Of a stretch of 64,000 nt of DNA, positions 9,382-17,824 are shown in pieces. The notes below the pieces were generated by a model. It searched no databases. It saw nothing but the letters and a program-made list of their open reading frames with translations, and was not told the origin of the DNA. The stretch is from CAVYTF01 sp963708205 (GTDB lineage: Bacteria; Bacteroidota; Bacteroidia; Chitinophagales; Chitinophagaceae): NCBI GenBank assembly GCA_963708205.1, contig OY970196.1:806001-870000 (forward strand), in the 5' to 3' direction. A program made the position numbers and the translations under genes. The number at the start of each line of letters is the position of its first letter. Positions within the stretch are counted from its first letter, which is position 1.

Positions 9382-10089
9382 ATGAAACGGACACTCTTAA
9401 TTTTACTTATTGCTGCCTGCGCAGGTTCTTTTACAGGATGCTATCAACAAAACAGCGATGAATATTCACCGCAATCCGCATCAATTCTAATTTCAAACTT
9501 ATGCCCTGATTCTCCTCCGTTGGATATTTATGTTAATAATAGTCTTGGCATCCAGGCATTATCTTATTCATATTATCAACCTTATACGCCAATTTCCTTA
9601 GGCACAAATAATATTATTGCGACTATTACAAACACTGTAAATCCAATTGTAAATTCAAATGTTACTTTATCTCCAAATGGATATTATTCCTATTTCATAA
9701 TTGATTCTTTAAATGCAATAACATCCGCGACAGTGCAGGATATCTTAACAATTCCAGGCGGAGATTCGGCTAAAATCCGAATACTCGATTTTGCGCCAAA
9801 TGCAGGCACAGTTGATATTGCCAATACTAATGGCGGCTCTATCATTGATTCTGCCAGGTATTTTAATGACCAGGTAACCAATACTTCTTATGCCTCATTT
9901 GTTTCGGTTCCTGCAGGAACATACAGTTTTGATATCCGTAAGTCAGGTACCTCAACCGTTTTATTAAGTGGTGGAAGTTATGCTCCGTTTACTTTGGTGC
10001 CAGGCGCTATTTATACGTTGGTCATTAGCGGTTTTGTGGGCTCAACGGGTACGCAGGCTTTTTCTATTTCTGCGATAAATAATAATTGA
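9382..10089 (+). CDS. DUF4397-domain lipoprotein
   Basis: A 235-residue exported protein with a lipoprotein signal peptide ending in the lipobox FTGC, so it is probably anchored in a membrane facing the periplasm or cell surface. Two similar beta-rich modules follow (around ISNLCPDSPPLDIYVNN and ILDFAPNAGTVDIANT), the pattern of DUF4397, which resembles an immunoglobulin-like fold. Function is unknown in the family. The gene is monocistronic and is followed by a strong intrinsic terminator. Confidence 0.8.
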   Translation: MKRTLLILLIAACAGSFTGCYQQNSDEYSPQSASILISNLCPDSPPLDIYVNNSLGIQALSYSYYQPYTPISLGTNNIIATITNTVNPIVNSNVTLSPNGYYSYFIIDSLNAITSATVQDILTIPGGDSAKIRILDFAPNAGTVDIANTNGGSIIDSARYFNDQVTNTSYASFVSVPAGTYSFDIRKSGTSTVLLSGGSYAPFTLVPGAIYTLVISGFVGSTGTQAFSISAINNN

Positions 10090-10107
10090 TTTTAATTTTT
10101 TTACTGG

Positions 10108-10139
10108 AAAAATCCGCATTTATACGATGCGGATTTTTT
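10108..10139 (+). terminator. Intrinsic terminator after the DUF4397 gene
   Basis: A perfect 9-bp stem (AATCCGCAT at 10111-10119 with ATGCGGATT at 10127-10135) has a 7-base loop and runs into six T residues. Flanking A residues extend the stem further. Confidence 0.9.
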
Positions 10140-10153
10140 GTTTATACAAAACT

Positions 10154-10161
10154 TACTTTTG
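10154..10161 (+). promoter_or_regulatory. Candidate -7 element of the aminotransferase gene
   Basis: TACTTTTG fits TAnnTTTG and lies 17 bp before the ATG, just after the upstream terminator. A -33 partner is not clear. Confidence 0.45.
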
Positions 10162-10178
10162 CGCTGAAATAAAAAACT

Positions 10179-11369
10179 ATGCAATTATCTTCTCTCCTTG
10201 AAAGATTCAATGAACCTGAAACTTTAAAAATGGCAAAGCTTGGCCGTGAACTTCGGGCCAAAGGTCTTGATGTTATTGATCTGAGTTTGGGTGAACCCGA
10301 TTTTGATACTCCACAACACATCAAAGACGCTGCTATAAAAGCCATAAACGATAACTGGAGCCATTACACACCTGTGCCCGGTTATCTTGATTTACGCGAA
10401 GCCATTTGCGCAAAATTCCAACGCGATAATAATCTCGATTATAAACCTGAAAATATTGTAGTATCAACCGGTGCAAAACAAAGTTTAGCTAACGCAATTC
10501 TGGCGCTTGCAGATGAAGGTGATGAAGTGATAATTCCAACGCCATATTGGGTTACATACTCGGAATTAGTGAAAATAGCAAAGGCTAAAGTTGTTGAAAT
10601 ACATTCAACGGTTGAAGATGGTTTTAAAATATCTCCTGCACAATTAGAAGCAGCGATAAGTGAAAAAACAAAAGCGTTTTTATTTTCATCACCATGCAAT
10701 CCTTCAGGCGCAGTGTATAATAAAGAAGAATTGAAAGCGCTTGCAGAAGTGTTTAAAAAACATCCTGAGATACATATTATTTCTGATGAGATTTATGAAT
10801 ACATCAACTTCATTGGCGGCCATGAAAGCATTGCGCAGTTTGAAGAGATAAAAAATAATGTTGTTATTGTAAATGGATTAAGTAAAGGTTTTGCCATGAC
10901 AGGCTGGCGATTGGGTTACATTGCAGCAAGCTCAGAAGTAGCAAAGGCTTGTGAAAAAATTCAGGGACAATTTACAAGCGGCGCAAATTCCATTACACAA
11001 AAAGCTGCAGTAACCGCTTTAACAACAGACTTGAGACCAAGTAAAGAAATGGTGGAAGAATTTACAAGAAGAAGAAAAAAAGTTTTGGAGTTAGTGGAAG
11101 AAATTCCGGGATTAAAATGCTTTGAACCGGAAGGTGCATTTTATATTTTTCCTGATGTAAGCTATTACTTTGGAAAATCTGATGGTGAAACAAAGATCAA
11201 TAACAGTGCAGACTTCAGCATGTATCTTTTAAATACAGCGCATGTTTCTTCTGTTATGGGTGATGCTTTTGGTGAACCAAAATGCGTACGTTTTTCTTTT
11301 GCAAATAGCATGACGAATATTGAAAAAGCATGGGCAAGAATTAAGATAGCGCTTGCAAAACTGAAATAA
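10179..11369 (+). CDS. PLP-dependent class I aminotransferase (aspartate aminotransferase-like)
   Basis: A fold-type I aminotransferase of 396 residues. It shows SLGEPDFDTP near the N-terminus, the substrate and cofactor blocks YTPVPGYLDLREAI and STGAKQSLANAI, and FSSPCNPSG. The PLP-binding lysine is Lys236 in SKGFAMTGWRLGY, and the C-terminal RFSFANS contains the carboxylate-binding arginine. This is the subgroup I-beta pattern shared by bacterial aspartate aminotransferases, some of which also accept prephenate. It probably makes aspartate or glutamate from the 2-oxo acids, but specificity is inferred. A second class I aminotransferase is at 48762. Confidence 0.9.
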   Translation: MQLSSLLERFNEPETLKMAKLGRELRAKGLDVIDLSLGEPDFDTPQHIKDAAIKAINDNWSHYTPVPGYLDLREAICAKFQRDNNLDYKPENIVVSTGAKQSLANAILALADEGDEVIIPTPYWVTYSELVKIAKAKVVEIHSTVEDGFKISPAQLEAAISEKTKAFLFSSPCNPSGAVYNKEELKALAEVFKKHPEIHIISDEIYEYINFIGGHESIAQFEEIKNNVVIVNGLSKGFAMTGWRLGYIAASSEVAKACEKIQGQFTSGANSITQKAAVTALTTDLRPSKEMVEEFTRRRKKVLELVEEIPGLKCFEPEGAFYIFPDVSYYFGKSDGETKINNSADFSMYLLNTAHVSSVMGDAFGEPKCVRFSFANSMTNIEKAWARIKIALAKLK

Positions 11370-11379
11370 TATTCTTCTG

Positions 11380-12330
11380 ATGGAGAATGATAAATTTCAG
11401 ATGTTTCAAAACCGCTTTGCAAAAGTATATAAGCATAAAAGCAGGCAGGCAAAGCGTTTGAGCGTTTCATGTTTCAGAATTTATGATCACGATCTGCCCG
11501 AATTTCCATTTTGCATTGAATTATATGATGATAAAATTTACCTCGCAGAATACCGGCGCAATCATGGCATGAGTGAAACAGAGCATGAAGTTTGGCTGCA
11601 GCATTGTATTCTTCTTATCAGCGAAATGACTTCTATTACACAAGAAAAAATATTTCTTCGGGAAAGAAAAAAAATGAATCACCGTGAAAATCAACAGTAC
11701 GAAAAGGTGAATGCTGCCAAAGATTTTTTCAAAGTGAAAGAAAATGGCTTAAGCTTTTTAGTGAATCTCACAGATTATTTAGATACTGGTTTATTTCTCG
11801 ATCATCGGATAACAAGAGAGCTTGTAAAAAAAGAAGCTACGGATAAAAGAGTGCTGAATTTATTTTGTTACACCGGTTCATTTTCGGTTTATGCGGCTTC
11901 GGGAAATGCAAAATCTGTGGCCTCTGTTGATCTTTCCAAAACTTATCTCAATTGGGCTGAAGATAATTTTTATGTGAACGATTTCAATGAAAAAAATAAA
12001 TACTTTTTTATTCATGCGGATGTGAAAGAATATTTGAAAAGCCTTGCTGCGAAAAGCTTTGATCTGATTATTCTCGATCCGCCGACATTCAGCAACAGCA
12101 AAAGGATGAAAGATTTTTTAGACATTCAGCGGGATCATGTTGAGTTGATTAATGATTCACTTTATGCACTTTCTGAAAATGGAATTATTTATTTCAGCAC
12201 CAACTTTTCCAAATTTATCTTGGATAAAGCAAATATTCATACAACAAAAATCAAAGAAATTACAAAGGCAACAACACCATTTGATTTTGACGGAAAATTA
12301 AAAAGATGGTGCTTTAGAATTGAGAAATAA
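11380..12330 (+). CDS. RlmK-like 23S rRNA (guanine-N7) methyltransferase, stand-alone
   Basis: A class I SAM-dependent methyltransferase of 316 residues. It aligns by eye with the C-terminal RlmK half of E. coli RlmKL: NRFAKVYKHK, RIYDHDLPEFPF, LFLDHR, the SAM-binding block VLNLFCYTGSFSVYAA, SVDLSKTYLNWAEDNF, and the catalytic signature DPPTFSNSKRM at 233-243. The RlmL half (THUMP domain and m2G methyltransferase) is absent, so this is the single-domain version. RlmK makes m7G2069 in 23S rRNA; the same target is likely but inferred. It starts 10 bp after the aminotransferase gene and is probably co-transcribed. Confidence 0.82.
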   Translation: MENDKFQMFQNRFAKVYKHKSRQAKRLSVSCFRIYDHDLPEFPFCIELYDDKIYLAEYRRNHGMSETEHEVWLQHCILLISEMTSITQEKIFLRERKKMNHRENQQYEKVNAAKDFFKVKENGLSFLVNLTDYLDTGLFLDHRITRELVKKEATDKRVLNLFCYTGSFSVYAASGNAKSVASVDLSKTYLNWAEDNFYVNDFNEKNKYFFIHADVKEYLKSLAAKSFDLIILDPPTFSNSKRMKDFLDIQRDHVELINDSLYALSENGIIYFSTNFSKFILDKANIHTTKIKEITKATTPFDFDGKLKRWCFRIEK

Positions 12331-12331
12331 T

Positions 12332-12931
12332 TTATGTTTTACTTTTTGAAAATTTAATCAATTCCTCATGAATCTTTATGATCTGCGAAATTATTAATTG
12401 CTGCTCATCATTCACAATTACAAAATCACAAAGACGCATTTTTATCGCTTCGTCAATTTGTTTATTAATACGATTCATAACTTCAGCTTCTGAAATTTTA
12501 TCACGCTCCATTATTCTTTTTATCCGTAATTCCTGTGGTGCATAAACTCCTATAACATAATCCAGGCTTGCAATTGCGGAAGACTCAAAAATTAAAGCAG
12601 CTTCTTTAATTGCGTAAGAAGCAGTTTGCAATTGCATCCATTTATCTGCAGCAGCAATTGTTGCTGGATGTATCAAAGCATTGAGGCTTTCTAACTTTTC
12701 AGCATCATTAAAAACAATATTTGCGATAAATTTTCGGTTTAACTTTTTATTTTCATAAGCATCTTTTCCAAATAATTGTATGATCTTTTGTTTCAAAATT
12801 TCATCTTCATCCATAATTGTTTTTGCAACACTATCGGCATCAAGCACAGGAATACCAAGCAGGCTGAAAACCTTTGTGACAATGCTCTTGCCACTTCCTA
12901 TTCCACCAGTAACACCTACTTTCAATATCAT
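12332..12931 (-). CDS. coaE: Dephospho-CoA kinase CoaE
   Basis: CoaE phosphorylates dephospho-CoA in the last step of coenzyme A synthesis. The 199-residue protein has the P-loop GGIGSGKS at 9-16, the substrate block VLDADSVAK, and the lid and core region ending in the RIMERDKIS and RINKQ segments typical of the family. The ATG at 12931 is chosen; a TTG four codons upstream is less likely. It is the last gene of the minus-strand run nusB, DUF1573, yajC, coaE, 72 bp after yajC. Confidence 0.95.
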   Translation of the reverse strand: MILKVGVTGGIGSGKSIVTKVFSLLGIPVLDADSVAKTIMDEDEILKQKIIQLFGKDAYENKKLNRKFIANIVFNDAEKLESLNALIHPATIAAADKWMQLQTASYAIKEAALIFESSAIASLDYVIGVYAPQELRIKRIMERDKISEAEVMNRINKQIDEAIKMRLCDFVIVNDEQQLIISQIIKIHEELIKFSKSKT

Positions 12932-13003
12932 ACATTCCAACAATTACAAACTAAAAATCCGAAACTCGTTTTGAATTTCGGATTTGTTTACAATCAATCA
13001 ATT

Positions 13004-13351
13004 TTATTTTTTATCAATTACAGCAGGTTTGTTTATTGCGTTACTCCATTCCTGGCTTATCGATGATTTTTCTATTTTTAAATAAGTGCCGGGACTTACT
13101 TCCAATTGTAAAGTACCATCTTCATTCACTTTATTTATTGTTCCGTGAATGCCAGCAATCGTTACTATTTTATCTCCTTTGCTCATGTTCTCAACAAACT
13201 TCTTTTGTTCTTTGGCTTTCTTAGCCTGCGGGCGAATCATGAATAACCAAAAAACCAATATAATACCACCCATCATCAATAATTGAATCGTTCCGGCGCC
13301 ACTTTGGCTACCTGTTGATTGCATTAAAAAAATTGCATTCATTATTATCAT
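13004..13351 (-). CDS. yajC: Preprotein translocase subunit YajC
   Basis: YajC is a small inner-membrane partner of SecDF in the Sec translocon. The 115-residue protein has one membrane segment (about residues 20-40, around GGIILVFWLFMIRPQ) followed by the family signature RPQAKKAKEQKKF and a cytoplasmic domain with GDKIVTIAGIHGTI. Two in-frame ATGs, at 13351 and 13342, are equally possible. It lies 16 bp after the DUF1573 gene in the same operon. Confidence 0.95.
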   Translation of the reverse strand: MIIMNAIFLMQSTGSQSGAGTIQLLMMGGIILVFWLFMIRPQAKKAKEQKKFVENMSKGDKIVTIAGIHGTINKVNEDGTLQLEVSPGTYLKIEKSSISQEWSNAINKPAVIDKK

Positions 13352-13367
13352 TTTTATTTTTTTTAAA

Positions 13368-13826
13368 TTATTTAGTGCTGTCTTTTACCATGCCTGTAAA
13401 AGAAAGCGTGTAGAGAGACTGAGGTCTTGCATTACAGGTAACATAGAGATTTTTGTGCACTACTTCGCCTGCGTTTCCGTGATTGGTATCGTATTGCGCG
13501 GTTACAATGCCTTGCTTGCCGGGCATTACAGCACCTTTGGTAAAATCAGCTACAGTGCAGCCGCAGCCTGGCTTTACATAAATTATATACAAAGGGTTTG
13601 TACCTGAATTTAAAAATCTAAAAGTTGTTTTTACTTTTTCACCTTTGGTTGCCACACCAAAATCAACAGTTGAATCAAGCCATTTTATTGTTGAGAAATT
13701 TTCTGCTTTTGTTGTATCATTTAATAGATCTGCTGGATTAAAATTCGCAGGTTTATTATCGCTGTTTGTATTGCATGCACACAAAAAAATTGTTCCGATT
13801 GACAAGAAAAGAAATATTTTTTTCAT
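13368..13826 (-). CDS. DUF1573-domain lipoprotein
   Basis: A 152-residue exported protein. A short signal peptide ends in the lipobox LCAC with Cys18. The rest is one DUF1573 module, an immunoglobulin-like beta fold, with the typical segment FRFLNSGTNPLYI followed by the Cys-rich turn PGCGCTV. The family's function is unknown. In Bacteroidota a DUF1573 gene is, to my knowledge, often found between nusB and yajC as here. Spacing to both neighbours (30 and 16 bp) suggests one transcript. Confidence 0.88.
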   Translation of the reverse strand: MKKIFLFLSIGTIFLCACNTNSDNKPANFNPADLLNDTTKAENFSTIKWLDSTVDFGVATKGEKVKTTFRFLNSGTNPLYIIYVKPGCGCTVADFTKGAVMPGKQGIVTAQYDTNHGNAGEVVHKNLYVTCNARPQSLYTLSFTGMVKDSTK

Positions 13827-13856
13827 GATTAAAAATTTTCCGTTTGCAAAAGTACG

Positions 13857-14795
13857 CTAATCTTTTGCAGCCTTTTTATTAAAATCAATTTTGTGTATTT
13901 TTTGCTCTGCAATAAGTTCTTTATGAATGCTGTCTAAAATGCCATTTACAAATTGTCCGCTTTGTTGCGTGCTGTATTCTTTTGCTATATCAATATATTC
14001 ATTGATGGTAACTTTTGGCGGAATTGTTTCAAAATATAAAAACTCTGCAACACCCATTTTCATTACGATCATATCGAGCAAAGCAATTCGTTCCATATCC
14101 CAATTTTTTAGTTTTGGTTTGATGAAATTTGAAAGTTGCTCTGTTTTATCAAACACAGTTTCTAATAAAGTTTTAGCAAAATTCCATTTTTCATTTCCAA
14201 GCAAGTCCATGAAATTATAAGCCAGTGGCTTTTGCAGAAAATGTGAGACAAGCTGCTCCATTATTTCGGCATCATCATCCCAATTGCTGAAATTTTCTTC
14301 AACATCAGAAATAAAATAATCATCAGGCAACATCAGCGATAAAAAAATAAATTCCAAAATTTCTTTTTCCGTTTTTTTCTCACGGTTTTGAAGCGTGAAA
14401 TATGTTTTGTATTGCTCTGATCTTACAAGCTCGTTATAAATTTTTTTAACAACATCCGATTTCAAAATGGATGCAGATTTATATTCACTGACTGCTTTTT
14501 TAAAAGATGGATTCTGCAAAATTTTCCAAAGCAATTCGTTACCCGAAATTTTAATATTGGTGTTCCGGTCACTTTCGGTAACAATATTTTTTGATGATTT
14601 TAAAACTGCATCCTTTTCGGCATAACGCGCAATTTCTGTGACAAAATAAACGAGATAAGTAAACAAAGCCGAAGTATTGATAAACTCCTTTTGAAGATTT
14701 TTAATTGCAACATTTTTATCAATTGCCGTTTCTCTCACTTCATTTGCATAAAGTGTCTGCATTACTTTTATTCTAATATTTCTTCTGCTTATCAT
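13857..14795 (-). CDS. nusB: Transcription antitermination factor NusB (long Bacteroidota form)
   Basis: NusB binds BoxA RNA with NusE (S10) in rRNA antitermination. This protein has 312 residues, about twice the length of E. coli NusB. It begins SRRNIRIKVMQTLYAN, as Bacteroidota NusB proteins do, and ends with the recognisable NusB core: FSNWDDDAEIMEQLV, DMERIALLDMIVMKMGVAEFL and TINEYIDIAKEYS. The middle ~130 residues are a helical extension usual in this phylum. The ATG at 14795 is chosen over an upstream in-frame ATG because it starts the conserved sequence. It heads the operon that continues to coaE. Confidence 0.93.
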   Translation of the reverse strand: MISRRNIRIKVMQTLYANEVRETAIDKNVAIKNLQKEFINTSALFTYLVYFVTEIARYAEKDAVLKSSKNIVTESDRNTNIKISGNELLWKILQNPSFKKAVSEYKSASILKSDVVKKIYNELVRSEQYKTYFTLQNREKKTEKEILEFIFLSLMLPDDYFISDVEENFSNWDDDAEIMEQLVSHFLQKPLAYNFMDLLGNEKWNFAKTLLETVFDKTEQLSNFIKPKLKNWDMERIALLDMIVMKMGVAEFLYFETIPPKVTINEYIDIAKEYSTQQSGQFVNGILDSIHKELIAEQKIHKIDFNKKAAKD

Positions 14796-14972
14796 TAAAA
14801 GAACTTTTTGCGCAGCGAAGGTAACTATCAAAATAAGTTAGATTGATTTTTTATGGTGAAATTTTGTCACTCTGGCTACAATCATTTTTTTTCTTCATTT
14901 TTATTCGGACAAAAAATCAGCTTAATTATATATTAGGAATGCTTTATGAAAATTTGGCTCTGTTCCAAGGCA

Positions 14973-14987
14973 TGGCACAGTAATCGC
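14973..14987 (+). promoter_or_regulatory. Possible sigma-54 (-24/-12) promoter of groESL
   Basis: TGGCAC followed by a GC dinucleotide gives GG-N10-GC (GG at 14974-14975, GC at 14986-14987), the sigma-54 core spacing. The predicted start, about 15000, leaves a ~37-base leader to groES. No CIRCE inverted repeat is present. The -12 box reads TCGC rather than TTGC, so this is tentative. Confidence 0.35.
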
Positions 14988-15035
14988 TCGTGAGAAGTTC
15001 AAATTATACATTTTTAAAAAATAAAAGCAAAAACT

Positions 15036-15341
15036 ATGGCTGACAAATTAAATTGCGAACTTTATGATGACAGAGTGCTGATTAAGCCTGCGGCTGCTGA
15101 AGAAAAAACCGCCGGAGGTATTATTATTCCTGATACTGCCAAAGAAAAGCCGCAACGCGGTACTGTTGTTGCTGTTGGTCCTGGCAAATATGCCGAACAA
15201 ACAGGTAATCTTATTCCCGTGAAACAAAATGTTGGCGACAAGGTTTTGTATGGCAAATATGCGGGAACCGAAGTTTCGGTTGATGGAAATGAATATTTAA
15301 TTATGAGAACTTCAGATATATTAATGAAGGTTCCTGATTAA
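15036..15341 (+). CDS. groES: Co-chaperonin GroES
   Basis: GroES caps the GroEL ring during ATP-driven protein folding. The 101-residue protein has the usual opening (LYDDRVLIKPAAAEEKTAGGIIIPDTAKEKP, whose GGIIIP is the mobile-loop binding edge) and the closing YLIMRTSDILMKV. It is slightly longer at the N-terminus than E. coli GroES. It lies 80 bp upstream of groEL and is surely co-transcribed with it. Confidence 0.97.
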   Translation: MADKLNCELYDDRVLIKPAAAEEKTAGGIIIPDTAKEKPQRGTVVAVGPGKYAEQTGNLIPVKQNVGDKVLYGKYAGTEVSVDGNEYLIMRTSDILMKVPD

Positions 15342-15421
15342 AAAAGCTAACATTCTATCAAAGTCATTTCTTGTTGGTAGAAAAACAATTTCATTAATTA
15401 ATCTAAAAAAATTAAAATAAA

Positions 15422-17059
15422 ATGTCTAAGCAAATTTTCTTTGAAATAGAGGCTAGAAACAGAATGAAAAAAGGAGTGGATACTTTAGCCAATGCTGTAA
15501 AAGTTACCCTCGGACCAAAAGGACGTAATGTTGTAATTGAGAAAAAATTTGGAGCACCTTCTGTTACAAAAGATGGTGTTACCGTTGCTAAAGAAATAGA
15601 ACTCGAAGACCCAATTGAAAATATGGGTGCACAAATGGTAAAAGAAGTTGCATCCAAAACTGCTGATATTGCAGGCGATGGCACAACAACAGCAACTGTT
15701 TTAGCACAAAGCATTATAAGTGAAGGTTTAAAAAATGTTGCTGCCGGCGCAAATCCAATGGATTTGAAACGCGGCATTGACAAGGCTGTTACACAAGTCG
15801 TAAACAGTTTAAAAAGTCAGTCTCAGGCAATTGGAAATGATAGTGATAAAATTCAGCAGGTTGCAGCAATTTCTGCAAACAATGATGAAACAATTGGTAA
15901 ATTAATTGCTGAAGCTTTTGGTAAAGTTGGAAAAGAAGGTGTAATAACTGTTGAAGAAGCTAAAGGCACCGAAACAACTGTTGATGTTGTTGAAGGCATG
16001 CAGTTCGATCGTGGTTATGTTTCTCCATACTTCGTTACAAACAGCGAAAAGATGGAAGCAGAACTGCAAAATCCATATATATTAATTTATGACAAGAAAA
16101 TATCTGCGATGAAAGATATTCTTGCCATTCTTGAAAAAGTTGCGCAAAGCAGCCGTCCGCTTTTAATTATTGCAGAAGATCTGGAAGGTGAAGCACTTGC
16201 AACATTGGTGGTAAATAAATTACGCGGCACGCTAAAAGTGGCTGCAGTAAAGGCTCCTGGCTTTGGTGATCGCCGAAAAGAAATGTTGCAGGATATTGCA
16301 ATACTTACAAAAGGTATCGTTATCAGCGAAGAACAAGGGTATAAATTAGAAGGTGCTGATCTTACATATTTAGGCACAGCTGCATCAGTAACAATTGATA
16401 AAGACAACACAACAATAGTTGGTGGTAAAGGACAAAAAGAAGATATCACCGCGCGCGTTAATCAAATAAAAGCGCAAATGGAAAGCACAACTTCTGATTA
16501 TGATAAAGAAAAATTACAGGAGCGTTTGGCAAAATTAAGCGGCGGCGTTGCTGTGTTGTATATCGGCGCTGCGACTGAAATGGAAATGAAGGAAAAGAAA
16601 GATCGTGTTGATGATGCATTGCATGCAACACGCGCTGCAGTTGAAGAAGGTATTGTTCCTGGTGGTGGCGTTGCTTACATTCGTGCAGTGTCAGCTCTTG
16701 AAAACTTTAAAGGTGATAATGAAGATGAAACAACAGGTATAGCAATTGTAAAAAGAGCTATTGAAGAACCGCTTCGTCAAATTGTTGTAAACAGTGGCAT
16801 TGAAGGTTCAATAGTTGTTCAGAAAATTAAAGAAGGTAAAGATGATTTTGGTTTTAATGCAAGAACTGAAGTGTATGAAAATCTTTTGAAGGCTGGGGTT
16901 ATTGACCCAACAAAAGTAACCCGTATCGCTTTGGAAAATGCTGCTTCAATTGCGGGAATGTTATTAACAACAGAAGCTGTAGTTGCAGACAAACCTGAAC
17001 CAAAAAATTCATCAGCTCCGGCAATGCCTGGTGGTGGTGGAATGGGAATGGATTATTAA
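15422..17059 (+). CDS. groEL: Chaperonin GroEL
   Basis: The 545-residue 60-kDa chaperonin folds proteins inside a double heptameric ring. Motifs include VTLGPKGRNVVIEKKFGAPSVTKDG (ATP site), GDGTTTATVLA with the catalytic Asp region, VEEGIVPGGGVAYIR, and the flexible Gly/Met tail GGGGMGMDY. The length is normal and nothing is missing. Leader bases before the ATG are A-rich with no Shine-Dalgarno sequence. A terminator follows 25 bp downstream. Confidence 0.98.
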   Translation: MSKQIFFEIEARNRMKKGVDTLANAVKVTLGPKGRNVVIEKKFGAPSVTKDGVTVAKEIELEDPIENMGAQMVKEVASKTADIAGDGTTTATVLAQSIISEGLKNVAAGANPMDLKRGIDKAVTQVVNSLKSQSQAIGNDSDKIQQVAAISANNDETIGKLIAEAFGKVGKEGVITVEEAKGTETTVDVVEGMQFDRGYVSPYFVTNSEKMEAELQNPYILIYDKKISAMKDILAILEKVAQSSRPLLIIAEDLEGEALATLVVNKLRGTLKVAAVKAPGFGDRRKEMLQDIAILTKGIVISEEQGYKLEGADLTYLGTAASVTIDKDNTTIVGGKGQKEDITARVNQIKAQMESTTSDYDKEKLQERLAKLSGGVAVLYIGAATEMEMKEKKDRVDDALHATRAAVEEGIVPGGGVAYIRAVSALENFKGDNEDETTGIAIVKRAIEEPLRQIVVNSGIEGSIVVQKIKEGKDDFGFNARTEVYENLLKAGVIDPTKVTRIALENAASIAGMLLTTEAVVADKPEPKNSSAPAMPGGGGMGMDY

Positions 17060-17076
17060 GATTGATTAAATTTAAA

Positions 17077-17802
17077 CTATACAGATCCCGATCTACGTTT
17101 TGATCGGGATTTTTGTTTTTTTAAAACTTTGATACAACCATTGGTTATTAAAAATTGCGCAGCTGCATAACTGATCATTATTATTAATGGTGCATATTTT
17201 ATTGGAGATGAAAACCTATTTATCGCAAGTAATGAATCTGAACCAATGAATAACAATGCTCCGGGAATAAAATATGAATATGCAACTTTTCTTATGCTGC
17301 CGATGCTTGTATTAATGGCACAAAGCAACATTAATCCAATCGCCATAATATAAAGAAGAACAGGTGCCTCGAGATCATTTTTATCAACACCCTGCCAGAT
17401 AATGCACGTAATAACTATTACATAAATTAAGACAAATGCGCCCCAAATAAAAATAAGAAAGCCTTTTTCTTTTGCAAAAGGCTGCATGCGGCAAAAGATA
17501 ATTGTATATAAAATATGCGTGATCAAAAACACTGCGATACCAATAACAAAATAAATATGTAAATGATCGAAAAGCATTAATACATCTCCAACAAGGCTGC
17601 TTACCAAAGCACCAATAACATAATTTTTAGTTGCTTTATGTCTTGTGTGTTTCGTTTCATTTATAAAAACAACAATCAACAAAATCATCAATAATGGCTT
17701 GGTGATAAATCTATAATTCGCATAACCTTCAATAATGCAATAACAATCTGCTGCCAATGCAGCAAAGAATAAAATCAATATAAAAATTGATATAGGTTTC
17801 AT
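17077..17802 (-). CDS. YhhN-family membrane protein (lysoplasmalogenase-like)
   Basis: A 241-residue integral membrane protein with about eight hydrophobic segments. It has the YhhN/TMEM86 family features RFITKPLLMILL, ALVSSLVGDVLMLF and FVIGIAVFLITHILYTI. Animal and some bacterial members hydrolyse the vinyl-ether bond of lysoplasmalogens; whether this one does is not known. The final basic residues (KKQKSRSKRRSGSV) are encoded by the groESL terminator region. It lies 22 bp after the gene beginning at 18745 and is probably co-transcribed with it. Confidence 0.85.
   Translation of the reverse strand: MKPISIFILILFFAALAADCYCIIEGYANYRFITKPLLMILLIVVFINETKHTRHKATKNYVIGALVSSLVGDVLMLFDHLHIYFVIGIAVFLITHILYTIIFCRMQPFAKEKGFLIFIWGAFVLIYVIVITCIIWQGVDKNDLEAPVLLYIMAIGLMLLCAINTSIGSIRKVAYSYFIPGALLFIGSDSLLAINRFSSPIKYAPLIIMISYAAAQFLITNGCIKVLKKQKSRSKRRSGSV
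17085..17116 (+). terminator. groESL intrinsic terminator
   Basis: A perfect 9-bp stem (ATCCCGATC at 17085-17093 with GATCGGGAT at 17102-17110) runs into a T-rich tract. It lies inside the last codons of the convergent YhhN gene, so the same bases encode that protein's C-terminus. Confidence 0.9.
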
Positions 17803-17824
17803 GCAGTTAATTTTATAAGCAATG

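Noticed and set aside
14940..15035. CIRCE/HrcA operator before groES
   Set aside because: The inverted repeat TTAGCACTC-N9-GAGTGCTAA is not present.
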